The notes: generated from the sequence alone by a model not told the origin. A stretch of 64,000 nt of DNA from Brevundimonas diminuta ATCC 11568 (GCF_000204035.1 NZ_GL883086.1:402288-466287), one strand, 5' to 3'. Counted from the stretch's first letter, positions 31,073 through 38,644 are shown. Numbers and translations: made by a program.

Positions 31073-31194
31073 TGCTTGGGGGCTGCGGCCCCCAAACCCC
31101 CCAGCTGGTCGCTAACGCTCGCGACGCGGTCGCTCGCTGCTTGAGCGACAGGGCGCGTTAAGGGTTAGGCTAGAGCCTTCTTGCAGACCACAAA

Positions 31195-31230
31195 AAGGCC
31201 CCGGAGAGCTCTCTCCGGGGCCTTCCTGTT
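31195..31230. terminator. bidirectional terminator between gatB and the RcnB-like gene
   Basis: A 14-bp perfect inverted repeat (AAGGCCCCGGAGAG/CTCTCCGGGGCCTT, spacer of two) is preceded by AAAA on the left and followed by CCTGTTTT on the right. It lies between convergent gatB and the minus-strand RcnB-like gene and should stop transcripts from both sides. Confidence 0.85.
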
Positions 31231-31235
31231 TTGCG

Positions 31236-32141
31236 CTACCAGCGCCAGGCGTCGCGGACGACTTCGATGATGTAGCCGTCGTAGTCGTCGATCAGATAGA
31301 TCGCATTGTCGACATAGACCCATCGCGTGCCTGGAGGCGGATAGCCCAGGCCGTAGGTGCGCCAGTCGTTCACCTGATAGCGCCAGAAGACATCCGGCAG
31401 ATACTGGCCGACATAGTACTGCCGGTTCCAATAGGTGCGCGGCACGCTGTAGTAGCCGTAGCCGGGCGCGAAATAGAAGCCGATGCGCACGCCGTTCCAG
31501 CTGCGGAAGCGTTGGTCATGGCGCCACCAGTCGCTACGGTGACGACGGTCCCAGTCGCGGCGCCACTGGTCGCGATTCCAGCGGTTGTGGAACTCACGAT
31601 AGTCGCGGTCACGGTTCCACTGGCTGGGACGATCCGGCCTGTTCGGGCGGTGGGCGTCCGGGCGGCCAGGGCGGTTCCAATCCGGGCGTTCGGGACGGTC
31701 TGGGCGATGGGAATCCGGTCGATCTGGGCGCTGGGGACGGTCCGGTCGATTCCAATCGGGGCGGTCCGGACGATTGGGTCTGTCAGGCCACGGCTGATCG
31801 GGTCTCTGGGGACGGTCCGGCCGATCCGGGCGTTGTGGTCGGTCCGGTCGGCTAGGGTGATCGGGGCGATCGGGGCGGTTCCAGTCGGGTCGCTGTTCCT
31901 GCCTTTGTTCTGGCCTTTGTTCCGGCCTTTGTTCTGGTCTGCGCTCCGGTCGTTGAGGGCGCGGGCCTTCCTGGCGCGGGCGATCGGCGTCGCGGTGCTG
32001 GCGCTGAGGTTGGCCGCGATCAGGACGACGCGGACCGTCCTCGCGCGCCTGCGGCCGATCCTGGGCCAGAACAGCCATGGGGGCTGCGGCGGGCACGAGG
32101 AAGCTGGCGGCCGCCGCGAACATGAGAAGCGAGCGTTTCAT
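31236..32141 (-). CDS. RcnB-like exported protein with Arg-Pro-Asp repeats
   Basis: The 301-residue protein has a signal peptide (about residues 1-26, ending MAVLAQ), a low-complexity region of about 150 residues made of short Arg/Pro/Asp units (RPDRPQRPDRPD, with Trp-Asn inserts), and a C-terminal aromatic domain with GVRIGFYFAPGYGYYSVP, then LPDVFWRYQV and a final YDGYIIEVVRDAWRW. The C-terminus resembles the RcnB family of periplasmic proteins linked in E. coli to nickel/cobalt homeostasis. The function here is unknown. The start at 32141 gives a clean signal peptide. A related gene lies next upstream. Confidence 0.8.
   Translation of the reverse strand: MKRSLLMFAAAASFLVPAAAPMAVLAQDRPQAREDGPRRPDRGQPQRQHRDADRPRQEGPRPQRPERRPEQRPEQRPEQRQEQRPDWNRPDRPDHPSRPDRPQRPDRPDRPQRPDQPWPDRPNRPDRPDWNRPDRPQRPDRPDSHRPDRPERPDWNRPGRPDAHRPNRPDRPSQWNRDRDYREFHNRWNRDQWRRDWDRRHRSDWWRHDQRFRSWNGVRIGFYFAPGYGYYSVPRTYWNRQYYVGQYLPDVFWRYQVNDWRTYGLGYPPPGTRWVYVDNAIYLIDDYDGYIIEVVRDAWRW
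31610..32050 (-). repeat. low-complexity Arg-Pro-Asp coding repeat
   Basis: This part of the RcnB-like gene is built from imperfect units of about 9-12 bases (coding RPD, RPQ, RPDWN). Such DNA is prone to unequal recombination, so copy number may vary between strains, and assembly errors are possible here. Confidence 0.75.
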
Positions 32142-32242
32142 GGTCGAAGTCCTCGCACGTCCGAACTGGACGGCTTGCGGACAGAATGGGCCCGGGGCCA
32201 TGAACTGCTGCTGAACGTCGATCGCAGAGCGGCGTCATGAAA

Positions 32243-32272
32243 AAAGCCCCGCAAGACAGAGCCTTGCGGGGC
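32243..32272 (-). terminator. terminator after the second RcnB-like gene
   Basis: A 10-bp perfect stem (GCCCCGCAAG/CTTGCGGGGC) with a 7-base loop is preceded on the plus strand by six A residues, which form the T-tract on the minus strand. It lies 26 bp after the stop of the minus-strand gene ending at 32299, separating it from the following RcnB-like gene. Confidence 0.85.
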
Positions 32273-32298
32273 GAAGCGATACCTTGGTCCAGCGTGCC

Positions 32299-32892
32299 TT
32301 AATAGACGTCGCTCAACACGCTGGCGATCAGGCCTGTGGCGACGGCGATCAGCAGGATGTCGTTGCCGGCATGGACGTAGCGATAGCCGCGCGGAGCGGG
32401 TCTCAGATTATAGAAATAGGGGTCGTTGACGTAGTAGGAGCGATAGGCGGGCGGCAGGTAGGCGCCCGTGCGCCAGCGATAGCCGTAGTAGCGAGGTTCG
32501 ACCCGATAATAGCCGTGTCCCGGCGCATACCAGTAGCCGTTGCGTGCGCCGCGATAGTCGCGGAACTCGGGCCGCCCGCGCCACCAGTTGTGGTTGTCAC
32601 GGCTCCAGCGGTCGTATCGGCGCTGGTCCTGGCGCCATTCTCGACGATCGTCGCGACGGTCTTGACGCCACTCACGACGGTCCTGACGCCACTCACGGCG
32701 GTCCTCGCGTCGGTCCTGGCGCCATTCACGACGGTCGTCGCGTCGATCCTGACGCCGCTCACGGTGGTCGTCTCGGCGATCATGGCTCCACTCGCGGCGG
32801 TCCCCGCGATGATCCTGCGCCTGGGCCATCATGGGGGCGGCTGTGGTCGCCAGAGCGAGCGCGACGACGGCGGCCTTGGTCAGGCGGTTCAT
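32299..32892 (-). CDS. RcnB-like exported protein with Asp-Arg-Arg-Glu-Trp repeats
   Basis: The 197-residue protein has a signal peptide (MNRLTKAAVVALALATTAAP, cleavage after AQAQ near 26), a repeat region of about 70 residues built from DRREWRQDRR-type decapeptides, and a C-terminal domain with GYWYAPGHGYYRVEPRYYGY, YLPPAYRSYYVNDP and a final hydrophobic ILLIAVATGLIASVLSDVY, as in RcnB-family proteins. It is a paralogue of the gene downstream, with different repeat chemistry and its own terminator between them. The metal role of the family is known only for E. coli RcnB; here it is inference. Confidence 0.8.
   Translation of the reverse strand: MNRLTKAAVVALALATTAAPMMAQAQDHRGDRREWSHDRRDDHRERRQDRRDDRREWRQDRREDRREWRQDRREWRQDRRDDRREWRQDQRRYDRWSRDNHNWWRGRPEFRDYRGARNGYWYAPGHGYYRVEPRYYGYRWRTGAYLPPAYRSYYVNDPYFYNLRPAPRGYRYVHAGNDILLIAVATGLIASVLSDVY
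32610..32814 (-). repeat. tandem coding repeat (DRREWRQ units)
   Basis: Imperfect tandem units of roughly 21-33 bases (GACGCCACTCACGACGGTC-like on the plus strand) code for DRREWRQ and DRRDDRREWRQ blocks. Between five and seven copies are visible. The repeat is in frame, so copy-number change would not break the gene. Confidence 0.75.
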
Positions 32893-33109
32893 TTGGCAAC
32901 TCCATTCAAGAAGCGAAATCCCTGTCTGGCGTCGACTTTCACGCTGGTCGAATGAACCGTCGCTGAACCGGCCTGTCAGCTTGCGTCCGCATGCGGACAA
33001 GGGCCGCGCTGCGTGGGGCTTGAGCGCGTTAACGCTAATTTCAAACCAACGATACTTGAATGCGTGTCCGATAGCGGGGTCAGAACGACGCCGCGGGGGA
33101 GGATTGCTG

Positions 33110-33412
33110 ATGAATCCGCTGCATGACGATCAAGCGCCCCAGGCGCGCGACACCTTGCCCTTGCCCACGCCCGACATGGACGGCGACGCCTTGTTCCGTC
33201 TGGGTCTGGCCTATTCGGCGGGACTGGACGGATGCCCGATCGACCGGGTGTCGGCCCATATGATCTTCAACCTGGCCTCCATGAAGGGCTCGATCGAGGC
33301 GCGGGAATACCGACGCGACATCAGCCAGGAGATGGAGCACGACGAGATCGCCGAGGCCCAGCGCGCCGCACGCCGCTGGATTGACGCCGGTTCTTCTACG
33401 CTCGCCGCCTGA
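33110..33412 (+). CDS. Sel1-repeat-like small protein
   Basis: The 100-residue protein contains one or two Sel1-like helical repeats: LFRLGLAYSAGLDGCPIDRV and SAHMIFNLASMKGSIEAREY, followed by an acidic helix and AQRAARRWI. Sel1 proteins are adaptor scaffolds; the partner is unknown. A strong GGGGGAGG lies eight bases before ATG 33110. A longer upstream frame covers the promoter of the preceding divergent gene and is unlikely. No signal peptide is seen. Confidence 0.75.
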   Translation: MNPLHDDQAPQARDTLPLPTPDMDGDALFRLGLAYSAGLDGCPIDRVSAHMIFNLASMKGSIEAREYRRDISQEMEHDEIAEAQRAARRWIDAGSSTLAA

Positions 33413-33505
33413 TCCAGGCGGTCTGATGAAGTCTTGCGGCGTCTGGACCGGGCGGCGGCGGCGGGGTATGCACCCCGCGAGTTCCCCGTCCGAAGGATTC
33501 CGTCC

Positions 33506-33811
33506 ATGCTCGCTCGCATCTATCGCCCGGCCAAGACCGCGATGCAGTCCGGCAAGGCCAAGACGCGCGACTGGCGTCTGGAGTTCGAGCCGGCCTCGGC
33601 CCGCACCATCGATCCTCTGATGGGCTGGACCAGCTCGACCGACATGAACGGCCAGGTCCGCCTGTCCTTCGACACCAAGGAAGAGGCGGTCGAATACGCC
33701 GAACGCCACGGCATCGCCTTCCGCCTGCACGAGCCGAACGAGGCGCCGGTCATCATCAAGGCCTACGCCGACAACTTCGCCACCAACCGCAAGCAGTCCT
33801 GGACGCACTAA
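33506..33811 (+). CDS. NDUFS4-like 18-kDa accessory subunit of complex I
   Basis: The 101-residue protein matches the alphaproteobacterial homologue of mitochondrial NDUFS4: MLARIYRPAKTAMQSGKAKT at the start, WRLEFEPASARTIDPLMGWT, LSFDTKEEAVEYAERHGI, and the end FATNRKQSWTH. It stabilises the NADH-dehydrogenase arm of complex I. The start ATG 33506 gives the family N-terminus; an in-frame extension to 33434 is Arg-rich and not conserved-looking. It is the last normal chromosomal gene before the decayed phage region. Confidence 0.92.
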   Translation: MLARIYRPAKTAMQSGKAKTRDWRLEFEPASARTIDPLMGWTSSTDMNGQVRLSFDTKEEAVEYAERHGIAFRLHEPNEAPVIIKAYADNFATNRKQSWTH

Positions 33812-33814
33812 CGA

Positions 33815-34228
33815 GCGACGCCAATTGCGTTGTGCGGCTTCACTTCTCGGATCGTCTGATCGGTGTCGCGGGCCAACCAGGGTATGGGTTTGGCGATAGC
33901 GTAGAAGGTCTTGGCGCCACGCGCGGACTCAGTCCCGCCGGAACTCGTCAGATGACCGCAGGCGCTCAGGGTCAGCAACCTGGGCCAGCATCTTCATCAT
34001 CTGCTCGGCCGAAGGCGTGATGACCGTGAGCGTCGCGGTGAACACGATCATCTAGGCCAGCATCGACATGACGAACACGGGCTTGTCGAATTAGATGGCC
34101 AGCCCAAGGATAGCCAGCACGCCGGTCAGGGCTGTCAGACAGTGCAGCCGATTTGCCCAGCGCGAATGCTCAATTGTCGCCGTCGGAGCTGTAATCAATT
34201 CGAGCTTTTCTGATGATGCGTTAGTCAT
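33815..34228 (-). pseudogene. decayed phage lysis-region gene(s), holin-like
   Basis: On the minus strand an ATG at 34228 opens a frame MTNASSEKLELITAPTATI, then a hydrophobic segment LTALTGVLAILGLAI broken by TAA, a second hydrophobic stretch ending at TAG, and TPSAEQMMKMLAQVADPERL before a TGA. Past that point a different frame reads GAKTFYAIAKPIPWLARDTD. Two membrane segments in a short protein and the position at the end of phage debris suggest a holin or lysis gene, followed by part of a second gene. Three in-frame stops and a frame change make it non-functional. Confidence 0.6.
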
Positions 34229-34278
34229 GCCCGACCATCGTGATCACTGCGGGAGTCGGGAATGCACCGAAATCCGCC

Positions 34279-34929
34279 CTAGGGCCGCCGATACCAGATG
34301 CTTAGCTCGTTAGCATCACGCAGCCTTGAGGTCGGGCCGCAGAGTTGGCCGTGGTCGTCGTTCGCTTTAATGGCGTCGATGACGAAGCCGGACTGGTAGA
34401 GGAGTAGGGCTACGTCTTCGAACACGAACCGCTCGCCCTTGTAGAGGGCCACGTCATGGCTGCGGCTGCACTCCATATCGCCGCCGCGCACATTGGCAAT
34501 CATCTCGCCGAGGCCCAACAGAACCTCCATGTCGAGCCCCTGCACGTCTGAATGGAGGTGGTCGATGCGATCAATTCCGTTCTTGCGGCAAAAATCCTCC
34601 AGCCGGATCACCTCAACCTCGATCTGCTGGGTAACCGCGAAGTCCGTCCTACCCGCCCAAGTCTCTTCGATGTTGTCGGCAAAGGCGAGTAGGGATGAGG
34701 TTCCCCAGTCACCCTGACCTGCGACGTTGAAGATTGCACGGCCCGGCCAATCCGAAACGGCCTTTTCGATCAGGTGATAATTATCAAACCCAGCCGTGCG
34801 CTGGCGGATAGTTTCGGCCAACTCGGGCGTGGGCTCGAAGGCATAAACAACCCATTCAGGATTTCCGGCGAACTCTAAGCCCGCACTCCCGTCGTTTGCC
34901 CCAACATCAAAATAGACTTTCTTGTCCAT
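34279..34929 (-). CDS. FkbM-family methyltransferase
   Basis: The 216-residue protein is a class I SAM methyltransferase of the FkbM type. The SAM loop is YFDVGANDGSAG, the acidic ribose-binding residue is in VYAFEPTPE, and IDHLHSDVQGLDMEVLLGLGE is the family DxQGxE-like segment. FkbM enzymes usually O-methylate sugars or other small hydroxylated molecules; the substrate is unknown. It is intact, on the strand of the phage remnants, with G+C well below its chromosomal neighbours (34 of 60 bases in one line counted), and looks like a cargo gene of the island. Confidence 0.9.
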   Translation of the reverse strand: MDKKVYFDVGANDGSAGLEFAGNPEWVVYAFEPTPELAETIRQRTAGFDNYHLIEKAVSDWPGRAIFNVAGQGDWGTSSLLAFADNIEETWAGRTDFAVTQQIEVEVIRLEDFCRKNGIDRIDHLHSDVQGLDMEVLLGLGEMIANVRGGDMECSRSHDVALYKGERFVFEDVALLLYQSGFVIDAIKANDDHGQLCGPTSRLRDANELSIWYRRP

Positions 34930-34968
34930 GCGGGAATTCTGGCACTGCCGAGATTTTATGACAAGCTG

Positions 34969-35091
34969 CTAGATTCGCGCTTCGCAGGCGGCCGGGGTCA
35001 GCATCGACGCGCGCAGCGTCGGTTTGGCGTCCGCTGCGGCCCATGTGTTGATCGCATAGACCGCCAGACAGGCCAGACCGAACGGGATCAT
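34969..35091 (-). pseudogene. possible short phage-derived membrane ORF
   Basis: A 40-residue frame (MIPFGLACLAVYAINTWAAA, then AKPTLRASMLTPAACEARI) starts at 35091 directly after a TGA (TGATG) that ends another frame reading SFSSGIDKLDLDAP. The stop-start coupling and signal-like hydrophobic start are typical of phage lysis or tail-end genes, but both pieces are cut short upstream. I see no promoter. It is reported as a probable remnant. Confidence 0.35.
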
Positions 35092-35325
35092 CACGGGGCG
35101 TCAAGGTCCAGCTTGTCAATGCCGCTTGAGAATGACTGAACCATCCTACCTTCTTCACACCATTTGGCGATGTGTCGGCCATCACAACTCCAGGCATGAC
35201 GCATTGGGAAGGCGGCGGGGTCTTTCGGTCATCGGAGCTGTAAGCGGCATGACAGCAACAAGAGAAGGGAAGCAACGAGGAACACGCCACTCGACAAGAA
35301 CGGTCGAGCTTGTATTATCTTGGTT
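35092..35325. other. intergenic part of the island, no intact gene
   Basis: About 230 bp between the minus-strand remnants and the plus-strand gene at 35326. It holds the C-terminal end of a truncated minus-strand frame near 35092-35140 and, near 35290-35310, a small inverted repeat (CTCGAC/GTCGAG). No RNA gene or clear promoter is recognisable. Confidence 0.4.
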
Positions 35326-36054
35326 ATGCAGAATCCCCCATACATCAAGCGCTGGCCTCTCGCGGATGACCGTATGGGGATGGTCGATGCAGTGCCACAA
35401 GGTTATACGTTACGACCCGAGTTGCTCGAACAGTTTGAGAGCCTGGGTGATAATTGTGAGTTTGGGTTTGTGCAGCGGTTTCATGGCGCTGAGCCGTCTA
35501 GCTTATTCCGTTGGGCAACAGCGCCTCTACATGGGGTGCTTCGCGGGCTGGAAGACGGGTGGGCAGACATCTACTCGTGGGAGCATCTAAAGCCGTGGGC
35601 ATTCGACATGGCCTGGGACGACAAATATCAGTGCGCGTTTCATTGCGCCGTTCATAGCTCACGATCTTCCGAAGATGCGCCGTTTGAGTTTGTGCTACCC
35701 GAGGTCGAACGGCGGGCTGTTTGGGAAGCGGACCGTTCGAAATTCATTCACCTTAGGGACAAGACGATTGCGTCTCTAAAGACAGGCAATAAAATCTACG
35801 TGGTGAAGGCGAACGCTGGGCTAACGCTGAGTGAATGTCTCGCCTTGAAGGCTGCGCTAGACCAATATTTACCTCACAGGTTGCTATGCGTCGTTCCCGC
35901 ATCGACGTTCGCTTTTGATGGCGTAATGCTGATCGAGCCAGGCTTGAAACTAGCCACTATATCCACGCTCGCAAGCTACCATCGCGTTGAGTTAGCCGCG
36001 TATGGTGAGTGGACCAATCTACTGCAGACGGCAGTCGACACCCCTTGGAGTTAG
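35326..36054 (+). CDS. protein of unknown function with SLGDNCEFG motif
   Basis: The 242-residue soluble protein has a striking conserved-looking core: FESLGDNCEFGFVQRFHG near residues 37-54, SLFRWATAPL and later IYVVKANAGLTLSE. I recall similar LGxNCEFG starts in proteins found beside glycosyltransferases and FkbM methyltransferases in alphaproteobacteria, and an FkbM gene lies nearby on the other strand. No catalytic family can be named; the Cys and His in the motif could be functional. G+C is clearly low (30 of 60 bases in one line). ATG 35326 is used; TTG 35320 is the alternative. Probably horizontally acquired. Confidence 0.75.
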   Translation: MQNPPYIKRWPLADDRMGMVDAVPQGYTLRPELLEQFESLGDNCEFGFVQRFHGAEPSSLFRWATAPLHGVLRGLEDGWADIYSWEHLKPWAFDMAWDDKYQCAFHCAVHSSRSSEDAPFEFVLPEVERRAVWEADRSKFIHLRDKTIASLKTGNKIYVVKANAGLTLSECLALKAALDQYLPHRLLCVVPASTFAFDGVMLIEPGLKLATISTLASYHRVELAAYGEWTNLLQTAVDTPWS

Positions 36055-36252
36055 GGCCTCACTTCCCTGGCGACCTTAAGGTCAGCGCCAGAGACGTTTA
36101 GGAATGGCGAAGTCACAATATCAAATGTCGTGGCGGTAATCCTGCCGCGACACGCCGTTTCAACGCCGCTCAGGTCAGGATTCGATAGATACGACAGTTC
36201 ACAATATCTGTGGAGATAACACAGTCGTTTTTATGGGCGGGTATGTTACCTG

Positions 36253-36825
36253 TTAGGTCAACAGCCTGCAGGGCGCAACCTCTTCGGTTGCCGTGTTCAG
36301 CGCCGTCAACTCGCCCAAAATGAACCAGCGATTGCCTGTCTGCTGCATCACACGATCGCGGCAGGGCGGGGCCCAAAGTCCAGCCCCGCTTGCAGCGCCA
36401 CGCTTGATGCTGCGTGCAGTGGCGACTTCGCAACGTGAGTGTCGCGGACGAACATCGGGAACACAGGCAGGTCTGACTGCGAGATCATCACGCGGTTCAT
36501 CAGGTCCGCGTCGATCTCGTCCTTGGTCCGGCCCTCCAGCAGGCCCATGAGCCGGCTCGGCTCGACGATGTTCAGGTTTTCGGTGACTCGAGCCACGTCT
36601 TGATCGTGGTGTTCAGCAGGTCGGGATAGCTGTTGTGGATCACCAGCCACCGCGACCGTCGCTTGCCAGTGAGATCCGGCTCGACGTTCATCATGGCCTC
36701 GTAGATGCGCACTACGCTGGCGACGGACTTGCCCGATAGTATCGGCCCCTGAATGCAGACCACGTTCGCGCAGCTGTAGGATACTTCTCGAGCGTCTCGC
36801 CGTTAGGTGTGTAGGTTCGTCCCAT
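36253..36825 (-). pseudogene. phage terminase large subunit remnant (terL)
   Basis: On the minus strand three frames piece together a TerL-like protein. It begins MGRTYTPNGETLEKY, then in another frame VVCIQGPILSGKSVASVVRI (a Walker-A-like ATPase motif) and RWLVIHNSYPDLLNTTIKTW, then after a junction VEPSRLMGLLEGRTKDEID, SDLPVFPMFVRDTHV and ALQAGLDFGPRPAAIV, and after another frameshift QQTGNRWFILGELTALNTA. ATPase and nuclease-proximal parts are both present, but a large middle segment is missing and at least two frameshifts occur. It marks the region as an old prophage transcribed leftward. Confidence 0.75.
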
Positions 36826-36997
36826 GCGGCCATGCTTGCGACATGGCCCGCACGCCAGAATGCACCGTCAGATTTCGCCGTCGGCTATCGGCTTCATCAG
36901 TACATAGCGCCGCAATATGTCCGCCACGTAACTCGGCAACGTCGTGCGGCGGACCACAGAATCCGCGTCGAGCCGGTGTCCACAATCGTGAGACCCA

Positions 36998-37156
36998 TCA
37001 GCTTGATCTTCCCATCAGGCCTTGGCCGCTGTTCGCGTGTGTGAGAGAGCGGCCTTGATCGCTGAATGCCCGTTCAATTGCCTGGAACTGTTCTTGCGAT
37101 AGGCAGAGCGATAGCAAGGTGGCGAGGAATGCGCAGAGGAAGCGCGGACTCGTCAT
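36998..37156 (-). pseudogene. short signal-peptide-like ORF next to the tRNA
   Basis: A 52-residue frame starts at 37156, ten bases from the tRNA-Arg 3' end, with a hydrophobic leader (MTSPRFLCAFLATLLSLCLS) and a polar remainder. An overlapping frame continues GKIKLMGLTIVDTGSTRIL. It may be the broken first gene of the phage block. I do not recognise it. Confidence 0.3.
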
Positions 37157-37165
37157 CTAATCGAG

Positions 37166-37242
37166 TGGCGCGCCCATCAGGACTCGAACCTGAAACCTGC
37201 CGATTAGAAGTCGGCTGCTCTATCCGGTTGAGCTATGGGCGC
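37166..37242 (-). tRNA. tRNA-Arg (anticodon TCT)
   Basis: The minus strand reads as a complete 77-base tRNA including an encoded CCA. The acceptor stem GCGCCCA/TGGGCGC is perfect, the D-arm is GCTCAACCGGATAGAGC, the anticodon stem-loop is GCCGA-CTTCTAA-TCGGC with anticodon TCT, and the T-arm has GGTTCGAGTCC. It decodes AGA. The 3' end faces the phage remnants, as expected for an integration site. Confidence 0.96.
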
Positions 37243-37378
37243 GGCGGACGCCCGATAGCAGGAGATGCGATCCTTGTGAACGGCTGACGAACAGGAGTCT
37301 GGCGGATAGGTCAGGCAGGCGTCTGACAAAACGCAAGAAGCTTTTCCATTCAGATGCATATGGTCGTGGAGCGCCCGC

Positions 37379-37423
37379 CTTCTAATCGGCAGGTTTCAGG
37401 TTCGAGTCCTGCAGGGCGCGCCA
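37379..37423 (+). repeat. inverted partial copy of tRNA-Arg (attachment-site-like)
   Basis: These 45 bases match the tRNA-Arg from anticodon loop to CCA at 43 of 45 positions but lie on the opposite strand, 168 bp from the tRNA. A tRNA 3' half of this extent is a common attachment-site core of tyrosine integrases. The copy forms the last codons and stop of metC. The anticodon stem no longer pairs on its 5' side, so it is not a functional tRNA. Confidence 0.9.
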
Positions 37424-38575
37424 TGCCTTCAATCCCTTCTCAAGATCGCCGATCAGGTCGGCGGGGTCTTCCAGCCCGATATGCAGACGCAGCAACTGAC
37501 CGGACAGGTCGGGCGCATGCTGCCGATGGGCCAGTTGCGGGGTTTCGTGGGTGATCAGGCTCTCGAAGCCGCCCCAGGAATACCCCATGCCGAACAGGCT
37601 GAGCGCGCGCATGAAGGCGTGGGCCGCCGCTGTGTCGCCGCCCTTCATGACCACGCCCATCAGGGAGGCCGCGCCGTCGAAGTCGCGCCGCCACAGGTCG
37701 TGTCCGACCGAACCGGGCAGGGGCGGATAGAGGACGTCGGCGACCTCCGGCTGGGCTTTCAGCCACTGCGCCACCGTCAGGGCCGAGCGGGCCTGGGCCT
37801 CGTAGCGCAGGGGCAGGGTGCGGACGCCGCGCAGCGCCAGCCAGGCGTCGTCGGGCGAGACGTGCCAGCCCATGTCCTCGATGGTGTTTGCGATGGAGCG
37901 TAGAACGGACGGCTCGCCGGCGGCGATCCCGCCCATCAGCAGATCGGAATGGCCGCCGACGTATTTGGTCAGCGCCTGGACGCTGACGTCGACGCCATGC
38001 GCCAGGGGACGGAAGGCCAGCCCCGCCGCCCAGGTGTTGTCCATGACCGTCAGAACGCCGCGTTCGCGACAGGCGGCGGCCAGGGCGGGGGCGTCTGCGA
38101 TCTCGAAGGTCAGAGAGGCGGGCGCTTCGATCAGCAGAAGTCGGGTGCGTGGGGTGATGGCGGCCAGAACGGACTCGGCCGAGGCGTCGGCGGGGTGGAA
38201 GCGGGCGGTGATCCCGCGCGCGGCGAGGTGGCGGGTCAGGAAGCGGCGCGTGGGTCCATAGACGGCGTCGGTGGTCAGCACCTCGTCGCCGGGACGCAGC
38301 AGGGCGGTCAGGGGCACGGTCACGGCCGCCAGGCCCGAGGGGACCAGGAAGGCGTCGGTCCCGCCCTCCATCTGGGCCAGCAGGGAGCGCAGCTCGCGCG
38401 CCGCGCTCGTGCCGTCGAGGCCATAGACGGGGCCGTCCGACGCATCCTGCATCCGCGCCGGATCGTCGCTGAGCATGGTGGAGGCGCGCTCCACAGGAGG
38501 ATTGACCGGGCGACGGCCCTGGCCGCGCCGGGTGGCGCCGGCGATCAGCCGGGTTCGGTCGGAAATGGGCGGCAT
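37382..38575 (-). CDS. metC: cystathionine beta-lyase (Cys/Met metabolism PLP enzyme)
   Basis: The 397-residue PLP enzyme of the Cys/Met family has TDAVYGPTRRFL, LIEAPASLTFEI and the Schiff-base lysine in SVQALTKYVGGHSDLLMGG, as in MetC-type beta-lyases that cleave cystathionine to homocysteine. The tail GLKAWRALQDSNLKPAD is unusual: the last ten or so residues and the stop are encoded by the tRNA-Arg repeat, so the original C-terminus was probably replaced. The core ends normally just before, so activity is likely kept. A gamma-synthase or other family activity cannot be excluded from sequence alone. Confidence 0.88.
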   Translation of the reverse strand: MPPISDRTRLIAGATRRGQGRRPVNPPVERASTMLSDDPARMQDASDGPVYGLDGTSAARELRSLLAQMEGGTDAFLVPSGLAAVTVPLTALLRPGDEVLTTDAVYGPTRRFLTRHLAARGITARFHPADASAESVLAAITPRTRLLLIEAPASLTFEIADAPALAAACRERGVLTVMDNTWAAGLAFRPLAHGVDVSVQALTKYVGGHSDLLMGGIAAGEPSVLRSIANTIEDMGWHVSPDDAWLALRGVRTLPLRYEAQARSALTVAQWLKAQPEVADVLYPPLPGSVGHDLWRRDFDGAASLMGVVMKGGDTAAAHAFMRALSLFGMGYSWGGFESLITHETPQLAHRQHAPDLSGQLLRLHIGLEDPADLIGDLEKGLKAWRALQDSNLKPAD

Positions 38576-38644
38576 GAAGGCTCCGGCGGGTTGCGGTTCG
38601 GGGCCTAGAGGGCTCTAAACTGTTCCGGGGCGCAAGACGGAGCG

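Noticed and set aside
32610-32814. CRISPR-like array appearance of the regular repeats
   Set aside because: Units are imperfect, contiguous without unique spacers, and in frame within a coding gene, so this is a coding tandem repeat.
33413-33505. Possible tRNA or small RNA before the NDUFS4-like gene
   Set aside because: A GCGGGGT/ACCCCGC hairpin is present but no cloverleaf, T-loop or CCA could be found.
36293-37058. Several plus-strand frames of 70-85 codons in the phage remnant
   Set aside because: They run antisense to the recognisable terminase pieces and have no sensible protein features.
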